Shown: positions 16,401-22,274 of the stretch, in pieces | Layout: every line of letters begins with the position of its first letter | Numbering within the stretch: the stretch's first letter is position 1 | DNA from: a virus | Virus record (IMG/VR): IMGVR_UViG_3300044630_004365 | Location: 1-24,719 of that record | Reading direction: 5' to 3' (one strand) | Length of the DNA: 24,719 nt | Position numbers and translations under genes: made by a program | Notes under the pieces: model-generated | Seen by the model: only the letters and a program-made list of their open reading frames with translations | What the model was told of the DNA's origin: nothing | Database searches by the model: none

Positions 16401-17176
16401 ATAAAGTTGAAACTGGATATCCAAACGTTAATGAAGCAAATATTGCTCAAGGAAATGAAACCAACGTATTTGGACCAGGTAAAGTATTCTTCGTTTCAAC
16501 TGACCAAGGTGGTAACTTCCGTGTTGGTGAATTCTTCTCTGTTAACCAGTTAACTGGTGCTGCTACACTCGATGCTACTGCATTCAACCTTTCTGGTTTG
16601 AGTGAACTAAGACTGGGTGCTATTGGTGGTCAGGTTGGTGAAGCAATTAACGAGTTCTCATCTGATGAGACTATGAGTGGAAATTCTAACTCTGCTTGCC
16701 CAACTGAGTATGCAGTTGTTGGATACCTCAAGAGAGGTGGAATGGGTGTTGATGCAATGCTCCCACCTGTTGGAACTACAGCACAAAGACCAGATACACC
16801 ACTAGTTGGTATGTTGAGATACAACTCAACAAAAGGAAATTATGAGACTTGGAACGGCACTGCTTGGATTCCAGTTGGTGGATTCTTGAATAACGTTGAT
16901 GTATCAACAACATATACTGCATCTGCATTTGAACTTCTATGGTGTAATACTTCTGGTGGCGGATTCACAGTCACACTTCCTTCATCACCAAGCAAAGGTG
17001 ATGTAATTAGATTCGTTGATGTTGCAAATACTTTCGATTCAAGCAATCTAACCATTGCAAGAAACGGAAAACTAATTGGTGGTCTCGCAGAAAATATGAC
17101 AGTTAATACAGAAGGTGCTGCATTTGATCTCATCTTCTATAATGATACATACGGATGGAGAATCTTCACAGTATAA
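13427..17176 (+). CDS. Large tail fibre or tailspike-like protein
   Basis: This encodes 1249 residues, with AAGGA ahead of the ATG. Residues about 13-240 hold five short modules of the type 'W...T.Y..GD.V...G..Y.C/V', for example DWAASTAYVIDDIVKFGANT, resembling carbohydrate-binding modules of the CBM5/12 kind. Residue 328 onward begins YYVDPEKGSDTFPGHTPDLA followed by F-R-T-L-K-Y-A, the usual entry to a right-handed beta-helix in phage tailspikes. The helix region contains two related insert units ('F.V..V......I.VNVGVSTI.H.YV.GG') and a long Gly/Ala/Asn-rich middle. Residues about 1018-1151 hold the fibre motifs GKVFFVSTDQGGNFRVGEFF and LVGMLRYNSTKGNYETWNG. Residues 1152-1249 form the terminal domain shared with the gene at 12601. 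No catalytic residues of a depolymerase can be assigned by eye. It is likely a host-glycan-binding fibre; hydrolysis is possible but unsupported. Confidence 0.8.
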   Translation: MADFRLGRLKFNWRGDWAASTAYVIDDIVKFGANTYVCTTNHTSTANEATWYATDLSNWSLQAEGVRSRGEYSNGTYYKVNDLVKFGNTQFRVLTGFASTVGFATFVGSAFATEYVSGFLSEGQWNPSTEYQIGDVITYNGSSYVAITTAPAGEVPVEYIDTKWQVLSEGINGSGISTYSDNNTYYRGDLVQIGGDIYRLVVGTASSINPVGSASTIWAPFNTGLNYVGSYNTTTTYYKGSVVEYASSSYVGVGTQAILNVTPGTDASKWAALAIGDSNAVLTTAGDLLYRDASSPTRLAIGHTGYALGVSTTGVPEWTVIGDATRIYYVDPEKGSDTFPGHTPDLAFRTLKYACDNASAITNITDFTYDRHTGISTITAPAHGILYPNITIKLANIEFECLSGGRAYSVSGFQYDKASGISTVTVSGTLSGITTGTVVRLKNLEFTCPGGSGITTTFFPDGTQGYNFTVTSVTGGSSFIINVGISTITHIYVSGGTAFVGVDTTIFPRSVASSFFTVDEIVDNNTIKVNVGVSTIDHTYVGGGSVINLSPAVIRLSASEFAEQLPILVPAFTTIVGNSLRASKIRPASGISTDGITPNNRQTMFKLSDATTIQGLNVSGLVGFNYDEDHPYELDYTTVRTGLGTTACGVYFAFNESSPIITKSPYVKDCTSFGDPATDGTGAGAGVGVFMDGALHDTGAKSMVFDAFTNVLSDGAGFILDKDCLAEIVSCFTYYTKWGYYAGGGSRIRSVGGNNSYGDYGVIASGFSTAETARSGRVFGDRLDIAVGSQTGTISVGNTMVGTTSGARATLINDQIPSERIYFKYWPGYGNVGLGTTGFIDGETIDFIGAGTTGAIRVASATSSISGQKGVLIELDLIDVNNPPLVGDAIGFTTSAYGEDKVNGEPRYYIINTVTGITTSITINRGYDGLAPVTYTGRATVRISPEKTVGTYDSRTGVGTDINAGGSLVDIRTRFSNARLTGHDFLSIGTGNKVETGYPNVNEANIAQGNETNVFGPGKVFFVSTDQGGNFRVGEFFSVNQLTGAATLDATAFNLSGLSELRLGAIGGQVGEAINEFSSDETMSGNSNSACPTEYAVVGYLKRGGMGVDAMLPPVGTTAQRPDTPLVGMLRYNSTKGNYETWNGTAWIPVGGFLNNVDVSTTYTASAFELLWCNTSGGGFTVTLPSSPSKGDVIRFVDVANTFDSSNLTIARNGKLIGGLAENMTVNTEGAAFDLIFYNDTYGWRIFTV

Positions 17177-17179
17177 TCC

Positions 17180-17222
17180 AAATCTTCCTGGAAAGTACAA
17201 TAAATACTTTCCAGGAAGATTT
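17180..17222 (+). terminator. Strong hairpin terminator, 18-bp perfect stem
   Basis: The left arm 17180-17197 (AAATCTTCCTGGAAAGTA) pairs perfectly with the right arm 17205-17222, around a 7-nt loop CAATAAA. A T-rich stretch TTATTTTAT follows. It starts 4 nt after the stop of the 1249-aa fibre gene. The length of the stem is unusual for this window. The octamer AATAAATA at 17199-17206, spanning loop and stem, matches the NATAAATA late core; this may be coincidence. Confidence 0.85.
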
Positions 17223-17241
17223 TATTTTATGATTATATGAC

Positions 17242-17249
17242 TATAAGTA
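17242..17249 (+). promoter_or_regulatory. Possible late promoter (TATAAGTA, one mismatch)
   Basis: TATAAGTA differs at one base from TATAAATA. It lies 20 nt downstream of the strong terminator and 21 nt before the ATG of the first Cys-rich gene. A new promoter is expected here because the preceding transcript should stop at the hairpin. Confidence 0.4.
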
Positions 17250-17270
17250 TAACTAATCAAAATCTTAAAA

Positions 17271-18053
17271 ATGGCAACTTACGGAAGTTATAAAAAAATA
17301 GTAACTGATCAAATTATAGACGGCACTGTACCCAGATCCAAACTGGGTCCAGGGGGAGGACCACAATACAATGTTTTTTGGGTTTACGGTTCTCCTGGAT
17401 CTTGCACATCTGGGTGTTGTTGCTTATGGACAGTTCCTTCTGGAGTGAAGAGAGTTACTTTTGAACTTTGGGGTGCTGGAGGAAATGGTAATGGCGCATG
17501 TTCATGTGCAAGATGCCACCACTACTTTGGGGCTCAAGGTGGATACTATAATACAAAGACAATTGGAACTGCTCCGGGTTGCCAATATACAATATGTGCA
17601 GGTGGGGTTTTTCCTTGTCTTTCTATTGAATGCACTGCATGTAATGGTTGTAGTTCATATGTTAATGGATATAATTTAAGTAATTTTTGTGCAGAAGGTG
17701 GAGCAACTGGTTGTGCAAATACTGCTTGGTCAACAGGTTGTTTCTCTGAGTGGGGTAGAGGTTGTGTAGGTCCAGGATCATGGAATGGTGATTTTACTAT
17801 GGGAAATCATGCTGGTGCTCCGCATGGAAATGAATTTTGCCATTGTTTAGACAACATGTTCTGTACAACTGGGGCACCATTTTTGAGTGGTGGTGGATCT
17901 CATGGATTCTTGGAAGAATGCTGGATTCGTTGCGGTTGTTGGACTGTTCAATATGGTTCTGGCGGGCAATCTGCTATGACTACATATTGTGGATCTTGCT
18001 GTGGGCAAGGCGGGACAGGTGGATCTGGTGTAGTTAAAATTACATACGTATAG
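17271..18053 (+). CDS. Cysteine- and glycine-rich protein, paralogue 1 of 3
   Basis: This encodes 260 residues, 26 of them Cys. The N-terminus MATYGSYKK is shared with the two downstream genes. Cysteines cluster as CTSGCCC (45-51), CSCARC (77-82), a C-x4-C pair (104, 109), C-x4-C-x2-C-x2-C (116-127), single residues at 140, 148, 157 and 165, then 190/192/198, CWIRCGC (217-223) and CGSCC (240-244). The scaffold is that of a glycine-rich tail-tip domain: VKRVTFELWGAGGNGNG near residue 60-75 and a closing GGTGGSGVVKITY at the C-terminus, as in the Cys-free protein at 4844. No signal peptide or membrane segment is seen. The Cys pattern matches no metallothionein, zinc-finger or ferredoxin arrangement I know. 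A virion-surface role, with disulfides or bound metal stabilising glycine-rich loops, is inference. This copy lacks Cys43 and the CC pairs at 116-117 and 163-164 of its paralogues. Confidence 0.8.
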   Translation: MATYGSYKKIVTDQIIDGTVPRSKLGPGGGPQYNVFWVYGSPGSCTSGCCCLWTVPSGVKRVTFELWGAGGNGNGACSCARCHHYFGAQGGYYNTKTIGTAPGCQYTICAGGVFPCLSIECTACNGCSSYVNGYNLSNFCAEGGATGCANTAWSTGCFSEWGRGCVGPGSWNGDFTMGNHAGAPHGNEFCHCLDNMFCTTGAPFLSGGGSHGFLEECWIRCGCWTVQYGSGGQSAMTTYCGSCCGQGGTGGSGVVKITYV

Positions 18054-18061
18054 GAAAAAAA

Positions 18062-18859
18062 ATGGCAACTTACGCAAGTTACAAGAAATTGGTTGCTGAT
18101 AATATCAGTGCCCAAACATTTGTGGATTCACACTTCGCTGCAGGATCTCCATTAGCATATGGAGTAAAGTGGTTTTTCGGACAACCATGCACATGTTCCA
18201 CTGGATGCTGCTGTTTATGGTCAGTTCCATCTGGAGTAAACCGACTTCATATTGAATTATGGGGTGCTGGTGGAGGTGGACATGGGCAATGTTCTTGCGG
18301 AAGATGCCACCACTTCAAAGGAGCTGGTGGTGGATATTATAATTCAAAAACTATTGCAACTTCTCCTGGTTGCCAATATACAATATGTGCGGCAGGAAAT
18401 GGTATTTGCTGTAGACAAGAGTGTGTTGGATGTAATGGATGTAGTTCGTATGTTAATGGATATAATTTGAGTAATTTTTGTGCTCTTGGTGGTATGCCAG
18501 GATGCGGAGAAACTAGCTGGGGAGAGAAGTGTTTTGGTGCATGGCAATGCTGCTTGGCTCCAGGAAACAATGGTGGTGATTTTGGGTTTGGCACTCAAGA
18601 TCCACCATTTGGGGGAGCAGAATTTGTGTATGATAGGGGAAGATGCCATTGCTACAACCAAGCAATTTTTACAGGTTCTGCACCATTAATTGGTACATAT
18701 TCAGGACAATCCTTAAGAGAATGCTGGATTCGTTGTGGATGTTGGACAGTTCCTTATGGTCATGGTGGACAAGGCGCTATGGGAACTTATTGTGGTTCTG
18801 GTGCATGTGGTCAAGGGGGAATGGGTGGACCAGGACTTGTAAGAATTACTTATTTCTAA
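18062..18859 (+). CDS. Cysteine- and glycine-rich protein, paralogue 2 of 3
   Basis: This encodes 265 residues, 27 of them Cys. It starts nine bases after paralogue 1, with AGGA overlapping that gene's stop as the ribosome site. It opens MATYASYKKL, diverges at residues 11-34, then aligns without gaps to paralogue 3 from residue 35 to about 170. Shared elements are CTCSTGCCCLW (43-53), RLHIELWGAGGGG, CSCGRC (77-82), GCQYTICA, GICCRQECVGCNGC (114-127), SSYVNGYNLSNFC, and the identical CWIRCGCWTV (221-230). The region around residues 171-215 is variable in length and sequence, as expected for a loop or receptor-contact region. The C-terminus is MGGPGLVRITYF. It is likely a structural protein related to the glycine-rich adhesin group; the function is unproven. 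Confidence 0.8.
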   Translation: MATYASYKKLVADNISAQTFVDSHFAAGSPLAYGVKWFFGQPCTCSTGCCCLWSVPSGVNRLHIELWGAGGGGHGQCSCGRCHHFKGAGGGYYNSKTIATSPGCQYTICAAGNGICCRQECVGCNGCSSYVNGYNLSNFCALGGMPGCGETSWGEKCFGAWQCCLAPGNNGGDFGFGTQDPPFGGAEFVYDRGRCHCYNQAIFTGSAPLIGTYSGQSLRECWIRCGCWTVPYGHGGQGAMGTYCGSGACGQGGMGGPGLVRITYF

Positions 18860-18864
18860 TAAAT
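18857..18864 (+). promoter_or_regulatory. Possible late promoter box (AATAAATA) before paralogue 3
   Basis: AATAAATA begins on the stop codon of paralogue 2 and ends 13 nt before the ATG of paralogue 3, with AGGA at 18864-18867 between. The spacing leaves little or no leader, so it may be fortuitous. Confidence 0.25.
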
Positions 18865-18877
18865 AGGATAAAAAACA

Positions 18878-19663
18878 ATGGCAACATATAGAAGTTATAA
18901 AAAAATTAATGGTTCTATCTTACCAGATAGTTTTATAACCAGTAGCATGATATCCAACAATGCATTTGCAACCTGGAATGTGAAATGGTTTTTCGGAGAA
19001 CCATGTGCATGTTCCACTGGATGCTGCTGTCTATGGCAAGTTCCAACTGGAGTATCCAGAATGTATATTGAAATGTGGGGTGGTGGAGGTGGTGGGCATG
19101 GTAGCTGCAACTGCAGTAGATGCCAAAATTATATTGGTGCTCAGGGTGGATACTATAATGCAAAAATGATAGATACTACTCCAGGGTGTCAATATACAGT
19201 GTGTGCTGGCGGAAATAGCAATTGCTGCAGATTGGAGTGTACTGGATGTTACGGGTGTACATCATTTGTAAATGGTTATAATTTATCAAACTTTTGTGCT
19301 ATTGGCGGAGCTCCAGGATGTGCTATCGGATCTTGGGATATGACATGTTTTTCTGAGTTTCCATGTTGTTTAGGTCCAGGGGCCAATGGTGGTGATTTTG
19401 GAATGGGAAATCATGCTGGTGGATCTTGGAGACCACTTGGTGTATTCTGCCATTGTCATGGAAAATGGGCATACCCAACAGCAGCACCATTTATTGGAAC
19501 TAATGTAAGGCAGGTTCTACACAGTTGCTGGATTCGTTGTGGATGTTGGACAGTTCCTTATGGTCATGGTGGACAAGGTGCTATGACCAATGTTTGTGGT
19601 TCTTCTTGCTGTGGTCAAGGGGGAATGGGTGGACCAGGATTAGTTAAAATAAGTTATGTTTAA
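18878..19663 (+). CDS. Cysteine- and glycine-rich protein, paralogue 3 of 3
   Basis: This encodes 261 residues, 28 of them Cys, the highest of the three. It begins MATYRSYKKI. Conserved Cys positions are 43, 45, 49-51, 77, 79, 82, 104, 109, 116, 117, 121, 124, 127, 140, 148, 157, 163 and 164, the same numbering as in paralogue 2, followed by 191, 193, 217, 221, 223, 240, 244 and 245. The WGGGGGGHG and MGGPGLVKISY segments are the glycine-rich scaffold ends. Differences concentrate in residues 11-34 and 170-215. The exact retention of Cys while the other residues drift points to selection on the cysteines. The gene is followed by a late promoter and a new unit. The role is inferred to be a virion surface component; alternatives are a metal-binding or redox-active protein delivered with the particle. 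Confidence 0.8.
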   Translation: MATYRSYKKINGSILPDSFITSSMISNNAFATWNVKWFFGEPCACSTGCCCLWQVPTGVSRMYIEMWGGGGGGHGSCNCSRCQNYIGAQGGYYNAKMIDTTPGCQYTVCAGGNSNCCRLECTGCYGCTSFVNGYNLSNFCAIGGAPGCAIGSWDMTCFSEFPCCLGPGANGGDFGMGNHAGGSWRPLGVFCHCHGKWAYPTAAPFIGTNVRQVLHSCWIRCGCWTVPYGHGGQGAMTNVCGSSCCGQGGMGGPGLVKISYV

Positions 19664-19665
19664 TT

Positions 19666-19673
19666 TATAAATA
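19666..19673 (+). promoter_or_regulatory. T4-type late promoter (TATAAATA)
   Basis: This is an exact TATAAATA four bases after the stop before it, in the gap between the third Cys-rich gene and the gene at 19711 (38 nt to the ATG). A GAGGA ribosome site at 19702-19706 lies just before the start. With the terminator at 20425 it frames a one-gene late unit. Confidence 0.7.
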
Positions 19674-19710
19674 AATATGAAGGAGAAAACCTGAACAAAC
19701 CGAGGAAAAA

Positions 19711-20403
19711 ATGTCAGATTACATTTCAGTAGAATTTGATTTAGAGTTACCCAATGAATTCTTAGTGGATCATAGCACCACAGAAGGGAAAACTCGTAAG
19801 TTCACTTATCATGGACCAGATAAAATTTGGTTGCAAATTGGAGAAGACGGGAGAGAATCCCATGGACCATTAACAGCAGAAGATATTGCTGATGGTAGAC
19901 CAGTTCCAGCAGACGTAGTGGAGTGGCATGAAGTAGATTGTAGTAAAAACCCATTAATCTGCCAATTGAGGGGTCCAGTTGTTAATGAACTTCAGGAATC
20001 TAGAAATGATTTAGATGCAGTCATTCACCCAGGATCCCCAAAAATTGAAGGGTATCCCCAATTTTCATATCAAGTCCCACTTATTCCTGATGACATTTAT
20101 AATAGATATTCTGTAAAATTAATTGATGGTGAATTAGTTATAGATAGATGGACTGTTGAGAAAAAACTTTTAGATAAAGAAGAATTTTTAACTTGGGATG
20201 ATATTAGAGATCATAGAAATAGACTTCTTGACGGATCTGATGGTAAAGTGACTGAAGATATGCCAGAAGATTTGAAGCAGCAATGGAAAGAATATAGACA
20301 AAAATTGAGAGATCTTCCCGATATCATGCAATCTAATGGAGTAGAACCATCAATTGCTTTCTATATGTTCCCGGAAAACCCAACACCAGTACGAGCAAAT
20401 TGA
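19711..20403 (+). CDS. Tail assembly chaperone-like virion protein
   Basis: This encodes 230 residues, behind its own late promoter and GAGGA ribosome site. The C-terminal part (about residues 161-204) reads W-D-D-I-R-D-H-R-N-R-L-L-D-G-S-D, then WKEYRQKLRDLPDIMQ. This matches the pattern of the phage tail assembly chaperone domain (R..RN.LL..SD ... W..YRQ.LRDLP) found at the end of many tail-fibre-associated proteins. The N-terminal part (about 1-110) is beta-rich, with FTYHGPDKIWLQIGEDGRES, and is not recognised. The tail-chaperone motif is often a C-terminal module of fibre-linked proteins in cyanophages. The gene is transcribed as a single unit, as shown by promoter and terminator. A role in fibre or tail assembly is likely from family knowledge. 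Confidence 0.7.
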   Translation: MSDYISVEFDLELPNEFLVDHSTTEGKTRKFTYHGPDKIWLQIGEDGRESHGPLTAEDIADGRPVPADVVEWHEVDCSKNPLICQLRGPVVNELQESRNDLDAVIHPGSPKIEGYPQFSYQVPLIPDDIYNRYSVKLIDGELVIDRWTVEKKLLDKEEFLTWDDIRDHRNRLLDGSDGKVTEDMPEDLKQQWKEYRQKLRDLPDIMQSNGVEPSIAFYMFPENPTPVRAN

Positions 20404-20424
20404 AAATTATAAATTAACTTTAAG

Positions 20425-20461
20425 GTCTCATCCTAATTTATTTTTGGATGAGACTTTTTTT
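20425..20461 (+). terminator. Rho-independent terminator
   Basis: GTCTCATCC (20425-20433) pairs with GGATGAGAC (20446-20454) around a 12-nt AT loop and is followed by eight T residues. It ends the late unit of the tail-chaperone-like gene and separates the virion genes from the sugar and modification genes. Confidence 0.85.
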
Positions 20462-20481
20462 TATTTTGTTTGCAATGAAAA

Positions 20482-21081
20482 ATGTTTAAATTAAATCAAA
20501 ACTTAAAAGTAAAAATTAATACTATTGATAAAAAAATTTTCTTTGTCATTGACAATTTTTATGAAGACCCAGATAAAGTACGGGAATATGCAAAAAATTC
20601 TAAAAAGCATACAAACTCAGATCTTTTGGCGGGAGCAATTGGTAGAAGAGTATGCGAAGACGATTTGAGATTATCATATTATATGAAAGATGTTTTCGAA
20701 GAATTGTGTATGCATCCTAAATGGCATGTAGTGTTTGACAAAAATCATCATAATTATAAATGGTCTGCAATGAGATTCATGGTAAATGTTACTAATAATT
20801 TAGAAATAATAGCAGATGGTAGAAAAAATATTGAACATTTAGATGGTCCATTGAATAAATGGGCATGTGTTGTTTATTTAAACACTCCAGAAGAATGTGA
20901 AGGGGGAACAGAATTTTACCAATGGGATGGAGATTTTAATACTAAACCAATCCCAAAATATACAGTTAATATGAAATATAATAGAGCAATATTATATGAT
21001 GCAAATATGGTTCATGGAGCAGTGATGAAATCACATATGTTTAAATCCTGCGATAGACTAGTACAGGTAATGTTCATGTGA
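20482..21081 (+). CDS. DUF6445-like putative 2OG-Fe(II) oxygenase
   Basis: This encodes 199 residues. The HxD...H...R pattern of 2-oxoglutarate/Fe(II) enzymes can be read: His119 and Asp121 in IEHLDGPLNKWACVVYLNTP, then EGGTEFYQW, a strand N-R-A-I-L-Y-D-A-N-M-V-H with His178, and Arg192 near the end. The 'H.DG..KWA.VVYLNTP.EC.GGT.FY' string is the hallmark of a family often labelled DUF6445, whose activity is not established as far as I know. The start at 20482 is used because an ATG eight bases earlier runs into a stop at once. It is the first gene after the terminator and precedes the glycosyltransferase, so a role in tailoring a sugar or fibre is possible. It differs from the oxygenase at 5952 in sequence, so the window has two distinct enzymes of this fold. 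Confidence 0.75.
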   Translation: MFKLNQNLKVKINTIDKKIFFVIDNFYEDPDKVREYAKNSKKHTNSDLLAGAIGRRVCEDDLRLSYYMKDVFEELCMHPKWHVVFDKNHHNYKWSAMRFMVNVTNNLEIIADGRKNIEHLDGPLNKWACVVYLNTPEECEGGTEFYQWDGDFNTKPIPKYTVNMKYNRAILYDANMVHGAVMKSHMFKSCDRLVQVMFM

Positions 21082-21087
21082 TAAATA
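21080..21087 (+). promoter_or_regulatory. Possible late promoter (GATAAATA)
   Basis: GATAAATA overlaps the stop codon of the upstream oxygenase-like gene and lies 34 nt before the ATG at 21122, with GAGG at 21111-21114 as a ribosome site. The spacing is similar to the exact late promoters at 1932 and 19666. It is a reasonable candidate to start the glycosyltransferase-carbamoyltransferase-nucleotidyltransferase unit. Confidence 0.5.
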
Positions 21088-21121
21088 TATCAGTTAGTGA
21101 TTGTTTAACTGAGGTTATCGA

Positions 21122-22261
21122 ATGAGGTCTAAAGCATTTTTTATTAATGGTGGAGCTGGCAGAGTAATTTGCTCCATCCCTGCATTTGAAAAGTATGCAG
21201 AAACCCATGATGATTTTATAATCGTCTGTGAGGGGGGAACAGATTTCTATAAAGGGCATCCCACTCTACACAATAAAGTATTTGATAGTTGGCATAAAGG
21301 ATTGTTTGAAAAGGAAATTAAACATCGTGATTGCGTAAGTCCAGAGCCATATAGACTTTGGGAATACTACAATCAAAAGTGCAATTTGTCTCAAGCATTT
21401 GATATAATAATTAATGGGTTAGATGAGCCCAGAGAACTTCCTGACCCAAAAATTATTTTAAATAAGATGGAACTTCTATCTGGATATAACATGATAGAAG
21501 AAGTTAAAGCAGGAACAGGAAAAGATAAAGTTTTAATTGTTCAACCCTTTGGTAGGTCAATTCAACAAGTTGGGCAAGATTTTATTGCAGATACAACTTC
21601 TCGCAGTTTTCCGTTAAATTCAATAGTAGAAATTATTAATGAATTGAAAAAGGACTATGCAATTATAATAATGAGTGAACTTTATTTTCCTCTAGAAAAT
21701 AATGAAGATAAATCAAAACATAAAGTTGCAAGGCCACAAATAACTGATATGAGGTTATGGGCAAGTTTAATTAATGCGGCAGACCACTTTTTGGGGTGTG
21801 ATAGCATGGGACAACATATTGCAAAATCATTTGGAAAGACTGCTACTGTTGTTCTTGGATCGACATATCCAGAAAATATTTCATATCCCAATTCAAAAGA
21901 TTTTGACATAATAGACATTGGAAAGAATAAAAGAAAATATAGTCCAATACGAATTTCAATAGATGATGAAATTGATAGATATAATGACGAATCCCTAGAA
22001 ATGACGAATGAAGAAGTGCAAAAAGTGATTAGTACTGTAAAAAAAAGATTGGGCAAATCCGTTGCATATACTGGTAATTGGAAACCAACAGAACAAGTAA
22101 GTTCTTCCTGTTGTCCTCCACAATTAAATTCAACTCCAAGTATGCCAGTATTAATCAATACTACTTCTACACAAAATAAAGCATTATTACCAAAAGAAAA
22201 TAGGGGATTTTCCCCAGATTTAGAAAAAGAAATTAAAAATGTTTTAAAGAATACTAAGTGA
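21122..22261 (+). CDS. GT9-like (heptosyltransferase-type) glycosyltransferase
   Basis: This encodes 379 residues. The layout is that of a GT-B fold: an N-terminal strand and loop (FFINGGAGRVICSIPAFEKY, residues 7-26) like the 'G.GD.I...P....L' opening of ADP-heptose:LPS heptosyltransferases (family GT9), a central strand VLIVQPFGRS, and a C-terminal donor-side motif DHFLGCDSMGQHIAKSFGKT starting near residue 221, comparable to the 'vVg.DTG..HlAaA.gkptv.lfG' signature. The Thr of that signature is replaced by Ser-Met. After about residue 325 comes a non-family tail rich in Ser, Pro, Asn and Thr (VSSSCCPPQLNSTPSMP) and a short terminal helix. The neighbouring genes supply candidate activated-heptose enzymes. 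The likely role is transfer of a sugar to a glycan; donor and acceptor are inferred only. Confidence 0.65.
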   Translation: MRSKAFFINGGAGRVICSIPAFEKYAETHDDFIIVCEGGTDFYKGHPTLHNKVFDSWHKGLFEKEIKHRDCVSPEPYRLWEYYNQKCNLSQAFDIIINGLDEPRELPDPKIILNKMELLSGYNMIEEVKAGTGKDKVLIVQPFGRSIQQVGQDFIADTTSRSFPLNSIVEIINELKKDYAIIIMSELYFPLENNEDKSKHKVARPQITDMRLWASLINAADHFLGCDSMGQHIAKSFGKTATVVLGSTYPENISYPNSKDFDIIDIGKNKRKYSPIRISIDDEIDRYNDESLEMTNEEVQKVISTVKKRLGKSVAYTGNWKPTEQVSSSCCPPQLNSTPSMPVLINTTSTQNKALLPKENRGFSPDLEKEIKNVLKNTK

Positions 22262-22274
22262 GGAATAATTAAAA

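Noticed and set aside
17401-19640. Cys-rich proteins considered as metallothioneins, ferredoxins or zinc-finger proteins
   Set aside because: They are too long, glycine-rich and beta-like; the Cys spacing does not repeat a CxC metallothionein or CxxCxxC...C iron-sulfur pattern throughout.
21682-22158. 158-codon - strand ORF under the glycosyltransferase
   Set aside because: The + strand frame has recognisable GT motifs over the same region; the antisense reading has none.
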